A DNA stretch of 9,847 nt from NCBI GenBank assembly GCA_039029455.1, contig JBCCGE010000113.1, forward strand, positions 1 to 9,847, given 5' to 3'. A model generated the notes under the pieces. The model had not been told where the DNA came from, searched no databases, and saw only the letters and a list, made by a program, of their open reading frames with translations. Position numbers and translations under genes: made by a program. Positions 6,989 to 9,847 of this stretch are shown here, in pieces; position 1 is the stretch's first letter, and every line of letters begins with the position of its first letter. The DNA is from JBCCGE01 sp039029455. Lineage in GTDB: Bacteria; Pseudomonadota; Gammaproteobacteria; Arenicellales; Poriferihabitantaceae.

Positions 6989-7638
6989 AGTTTCGATTGA
7001 AGTGTCGTTGAGCCGTAGTATTTCCACATTAACAATGCAACGGCTGTCCTGTGAGGTGACCACTTTCGACTGAGCGCTGCCGTTTCCTTCGGTGTTGGTC
7101 GTTCTGGCAGTCGATAGTAACGTCCAACGGCAACTTGAAGCGCCAGATCATCTTTTGGATAGATGTCTTTGTGATTTAGCGCAAACATGGCATATATTTC
7201 CGCAGTCCATACACCAAACCCGCGAACCGCAGTCAACTTGTCGGTTACTTCTTCTGTCGTCATCGCGGTGAGTTCGTCAAAGTCAATCACCCCCGTTTTG
7301 ACCGCCATCGCCAGTTCCTTAGCGTACTCGATTTTTCGATAAGACAAACCACAGTCACGAAGCTGCTGTTCACTGCGATTCAGTATTTTTCGCCACGTAA
7401 TGTTGCCTCGACACGAAGTCTTTACCCTTGCGGCAATAGCGGCCGCAGCGTGTGTCGAAAGCTGTTGTGACACTATGACCTGAACGAGTGTTTCGAAGCT
7501 GTTGTTTCGATACCTCGGCTCAGGCCATCCATACTCTGCGATTACGGATTTCAGACCCGGATCGAGACGACAGGCTTGCTGCAGGGATCGTCGTAATTTT
7601 TGCCTCAAAGACTGCCAGTTCGGGCCATTTTTATTCAT
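6985..7638 (-). CDS. DNA-3-methyladenine glycosylase II-like protein (AlkA family, HhH-GPD)
   Basis: This 217-residue cytoplasmic base-excision repair enzyme should remove alkylated purines (3-methyladenine and related bases) from DNA. The HhH-GPD core starts near residue 46 (NSFETLVQVIVSQQLSTHAAAAIAAR). The helix-hairpin-helix is at about 135-151 (LTAVRGFGVWTAEIYAM), followed by the glycine/proline-rich loop and catalytic aspartate, Asp164 in YPKDDLALQ by alignment with AlkA FPAGDLALQ-type motifs. The end, WSPHRTAVALLMWKYY, is the usual AlkA C-terminal helix. It lacks the N-terminal domain of E. coli AlkA (282 residues) and belongs to the common short form of about 210. It has no FeS-cluster cysteines, which argues against MutY or endonuclease III. 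No strong ribosome site precedes ATG 7638. It diverges from the response regulator gene and converges on the membrane-protein gene. Confidence 0.9.
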   Translation of the reverse strand: MNKNGPNWQSLRQKLRRSLQQACRLDPGLKSVIAEYGWPEPRYRNNSFETLVQVIVSQQLSTHAAAAIAARVKTSCRGNITWRKILNRSEQQLRDCGLSYRKIEYAKELAMAVKTGVIDFDELTAMTTEEVTDKLTAVRGFGVWTAEIYAMFALNHKDIYPKDDLALQVAVGRYYRLPERPTPKETAALSRKWSPHRTAVALLMWKYYGSTTLQSKL

Positions 7639-7815
7639 AAACTTATGGTAATGTGACGCGCTATTGCTATCCTCAAGTCAATCGCCAATTGGCTTACAAT
7701 TGAGGATCACAGACGCAACTGGTATGGGTTGGTACACCACCTTAGCACTCGAGTTGTTTGCCGACCAGTCTGTTTCCACTTTCATCAATATGACCTGAGA
7801 AGAATCTAGAACACC
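7639..7815. promoter_or_regulatory. Divergent regulatory region between DNA glycosylase and response regulator
   Basis: These 177 bases must serve both directions. At the centre is a nested dyad: ATCCTCAA (7669-7676) is the reverse complement of TTGAGGAT (7700-7707), flanking the perfect palindrome GCCAATTGGC (7684-7693). CAATTG occurs at 7686-7691 and again at 7697-7702, 11 bp apart. One-helical-turn direct repeats are typical of OmpR-family binding sites, so autoregulation by the adjacent regulator is plausible but inferred. Confidence 0.5.
7700..7728 (+). promoter_or_regulatory. Candidate sigma-70 promoter of the two-component operon
   Basis: TTGAGG (7700-7705) is 17 bp before TATGGG (7723-7728), which carries an extended -10 TG at 7720-7721. 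Transcription would start near 7735, giving a leader of about 80 bases. The -35 overlaps both the right arm of the dyad and the second CAATTG, so a regulator bound there would contact or block RNA polymerase. On the minus strand the mirrored TTGAGG (7676 down to 7671) has CATTAC 17 bp on, a weak candidate for the glycosylase gene. Confidence 0.5.
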
Positions 7816-8496
7816 ATGCGCATTTTGATTGTTGAGGATGACGAATCCACTGCAGCTTACATCCAAAAAGGCCTCGTCGAGGCGGGACACACCGTTGATT
7901 CAGCGAACGATGGGGATCAGGGACTGGCAATGGCAAACGCAGAGAAATACCAGGCGCTGATTGTTGACCGAATGCTGCCAAAACTGGACGGACTCAGTCT
8001 GATAGCCCGGTTGAGGGAAAACGGCGTGCACACACCGACGCTGATCCTCAGCGCGCTCGGCGAAGTTAACGACAGGGTCGAAGGGCTCCGTGCCGGCGGT
8101 GACGACTACCTGACCAAACCATTTGCATTTTCAGAGCTTATTGCCCGTCTCGACGCGCTTGTCCGTCGCAGCACCGCGGAAACTCAGGAAACGGTTCTTC
8201 GTGTTGGTGAACTTTCAATGGATCTGCTGGGCAGAGAAGTGAAGCGTGGGGACGTCACAATCGATCTTCAACCCAGGGAGTTTCGATTGCTCGAGTACCT
8301 GATGCGACACAGCAATCAGGTTGTGACCCGGACAATGCTGCTCGAAAACGTATGGGACTACAATTTTGACCCGCAAACTAATGTAATCGATGTACACATC
8401 AGTCGACTGCGAGGAAAAATCGACAAAAATTTCGACGCACCCTTGCTGAATACGGTTCGGGGGGCGGGGTACATACTGCGTGAAGCAAAAGCGTAG
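7816..8496 (+). CDS. OmpR-family two-component response regulator
   Basis: This 226-residue cytoplasmic transcription factor is activated by phosphorylation. The receiver domain (about 1-116) has the acidic pocket Glu7-Asp8-Asp9, the phospho-acceptor Asp51 in LIVDRMLP, the switch Ser79 in LILSA, and Lys101 in TKPF. The winged-helix DNA-binding domain (about 128-223) has LQPREFRLLEYLMRH, the recognition region TRTMLLENVWDYNFDPQTNV, then IDVHISRLRGKID and the wing NTVRGAGYIL. Length and motifs are those of CusR/QseB/PmrA-like regulators; the signal cannot be assigned. The start is ATG 7816, after a GAGAAGAA stretch. The 3' end overlaps the kinase gene by 17 bases, so the two are translated together. 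The kinase downstream is the expected phosphate donor. Confidence 0.95.
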   Translation: MRILIVEDDESTAAYIQKGLVEAGHTVDSANDGDQGLAMANAEKYQALIVDRMLPKLDGLSLIARLRENGVHTPTLILSALGEVNDRVEGLRAGGDDYLTKPFAFSELIARLDALVRRSTAETQETVLRVGELSMDLLGREVKRGDVTIDLQPREFRLLEYLMRHSNQVVTRTMLLENVWDYNFDPQTNVIDVHISRLRGKIDKNFDAPLLNTVRGAGYILREAKA

Positions 8497-9847
8497 GCTG
8501 TTCCACAGCTACACCATTCGACTGGCGTTGCTTTACGCCATCATCTTCAGTACTTCCACCTTATTCCTGTTTTATTTTTTCTATTTGTTCACAGCGTCAT
8601 ATATGACGCAGCAGATGGACAACACTATACAGGCCGAAATTCAGGGACTTGCTGAACGATACGATGATGAAGGGCTGCAGGGATTAACGCGGTTAATCGC
8701 GGAGCGCATCAGTCGACAACAGGCAACCGGAAACTCAATCTACTTGCTCACAACCTACACGTTAAAACCACTTGTTGGTAACCTGGATCGATGGCCAAAA
8801 AATGCGTCAGTTAACGATGACTGGCTGGAGTTTGTGCTTGAGGTGAACGAACAAACCAATGAGACGCATTTGGCGAGAGCTAAAATCTTCCGTCTGCCTG
8901 GCCGCTACGGGTTGCTGGTCGGACGAGATATTCATCAGCTGACTGAAGCCAAAAGACGGATTGTTCAGGCTCTGACCTGGGGACTGGCAATTATGCTGCT
9001 GCTGGCATTTCTCGGAGGCATGCTACTCAGCCGACGAACCGTGCGAAAAATCGAACGCATCAATCAGGCAGCCCGCGACATCATGGCCGGTGAGCTCGAT
9101 ATACGTATCCCGTTAACAAACCGAAATGATGATTTCGATCAACTTGCTGACAACCTGAACAGAATGCTCGATCGCATTCAGGCGCTGATGGAAGATATTC
9201 GTCGGGTATCCGACAATATCGCGCATGACCTTCGCACCCCTCTGACTCGCCTGCGACAGCATCTTGAAGAAGCCCGTCAACAGGAACCCTCGAGGAGCCG
9301 CTCTGCCGCCAACATGGAAAGCGCAATCAAAGAAGCTGATAATTTGCTCTCGACTTTTAATGCACTTCTCCGTATTGCTCGCATTGAGGCCGGCGAAGTC
9401 GCCGCAGGGTTCAGCGACATCGATCTGCAAAACCTTCTGGATGATATCGTTGAGTTTTATGAGCCTTTGGTCGAAGACAAACAGCAGAAGATATCAACAC
9501 AGATCCACTCCGATATCAACACACACGGCGATCGTGATTTATTGTTTCAGGCACTGGCCAACATCGTCGAGAATGCGATCAAATATACCCCTGATCACGG
9601 GTCGATCGATGTGTCACTCACTCGTTTGGGCAAAAAAGCGATCGTCAGCATTTCAGACAACGGTCCCGGCATACCCGTCAACGAGCGAGATAACGTCTTC
9701 CGTCGTTTCTACCGACTGGACCAAAGCCGCAGTACTCACGGAAACGGACTTGGCCTAAGTATGGTCTCTGCTGTAATCGAATTGCATCATGGGAGAATTG
9801 AACTGCAGGACAATAAGCCCGGCTTGAGAGTTGTGATGACGCTACCG
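8480..9847 (+). CDS. Membrane sensor histidine kinase (3' end outside window)
   Basis: A GTG-started frame stays open for 456 codons to the last base, overlapping the regulator gene by 17 bases. It encodes a classical inner-membrane kinase: first membrane segment about 13-37, periplasmic sensor of about 125 residues, second membrane segment about 164-184, HAMP linker about 185-238, and H-box SDNIAHDLRTPLTRLR with His249 as the phosphorylation site. The ATPase domain has an N-box NIVENAIKYT (361-370), G1 DNGPGI (393-398), F-box FRRFYR (407-412) and G2 GNGLGLS (421-427). It should phosphorylate the adjacent OmpR-type regulator. GTG 8480 is preferred because the next ATG (8602) would remove the first membrane segment; a G-rich stretch at 8460-8469 may serve for ribosome binding. 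The sensor shows no motif that names its ligand. The frame ends at VVMTLP, close to a typical kinase end, so few residues are missing. Confidence 0.93.
   Translation, partial: MKQKRRLFHSYTIRLALLYAIIFSTSTLFLFYFFYLFTASYMTQQMDNTIQAEIQGLAERYDDEGLQGLTRLIAERISRQQATGNSIYLLTTYTLKPLVGNLDRWPKNASVNDDWLEFVLEVNEQTNETHLARAKIFRLPGRYGLLVGRDIHQLTEAKRRIVQALTWGLAIMLLLAFLGGMLLSRRTVRKIERINQAARDIMAGELDIRIPLTNRNDDFDQLADNLNRMLDRIQALMEDIRRVSDNIAHDLRTPLTRLRQHLEEARQQEPSRSRSAANMESAIKEADNLLSTFNALLRIARIEAGEVAAGFSDIDLQNLLDDIVEFYEPLVEDKQQKISTQIHSDINTHGDRDLLFQALANIVENAIKYTPDHGSIDVSLTRLGKKAIVSISDNGPGIPVNERDNVFRRFYRLDQSRSTHGNGLGLSMVSAVIELHHGRIELQDNKPGLRVVMTLP

Noticed and set aside
9264..9758. 164-codon plus-strand frame inside the kinase
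   Set aside because: It is a different reading frame of the kinase ATPase region; the kinase frame shows every expected motif.
1..9847. CRISPR array, tRNA/rRNA, insertion sequence, prophage or toxin-antitoxin pair
   Set aside because: No regularly spaced repeats, RNA gene signatures, transposase-like frames or terminal inverted repeats were seen; the genes are core metabolic, transport, repair and signalling functions.

Overview
The window reads as an ordinary stretch of a proteobacterial chromosome, most likely gammaproteobacterial. Base composition is moderate and coding density is high. The order is the 3' end of lipA, a complete aapJQMP amino-acid uptake operon, an orphan membrane glycosyltransferase-like gene, a convergent AlkA-type DNA glycosylase, and an OmpR-type two-component pair cut by the right edge. 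The taxonomic call rests only on how the LipA and Aap proteins read; no rRNA, tRNA, mobile element, integrase or CRISPR is visible.

Left part (1-4980): the last 131 residues of lipoyl synthase end at 397. A 222-base leader follows, with a 9-bp dyad and a nested hairpin ending in a T6 run. Then come aapJ (periplasmic binding protein), a perfect 10-bp GC-rich hairpin, aapQ and aapM (permeases) and aapP (ATPase), closed by a textbook intrinsic terminator. Together these four genes encode a general L-amino-acid ABC importer. The hairpin after aapJ would let the binding protein be made in excess over the membrane components.

Middle part (4981-7638): about 415 bases without a convincing gene contain two hairpin-forming inverted repeats. 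A 526-residue polytopic protein with the acidic first loop of GT-C glycosyltransferases follows. It converges with an AlkA-like HhH-GPD DNA glycosylase on the minus strand. Only 7 bases separate the two genes, and their stop codons sit in the two arms of a small hairpin.

Right part (7639-9847): the glycosylase and the response regulator diverge from a 177-base intergenic region. That region contains a nested dyad, a CAATTG pair spaced 11 bp apart, and a good candidate sigma-70 promoter for the regulator. The regulator gene overlaps by 17 bases a GTG-started histidine kinase frame that stays open to the window end.

I found no clearly new biological system. The observations most worth checking are regulatory: the aapJ leader, the aapJ/aapQ attenuator and the symmetric divergent operator.
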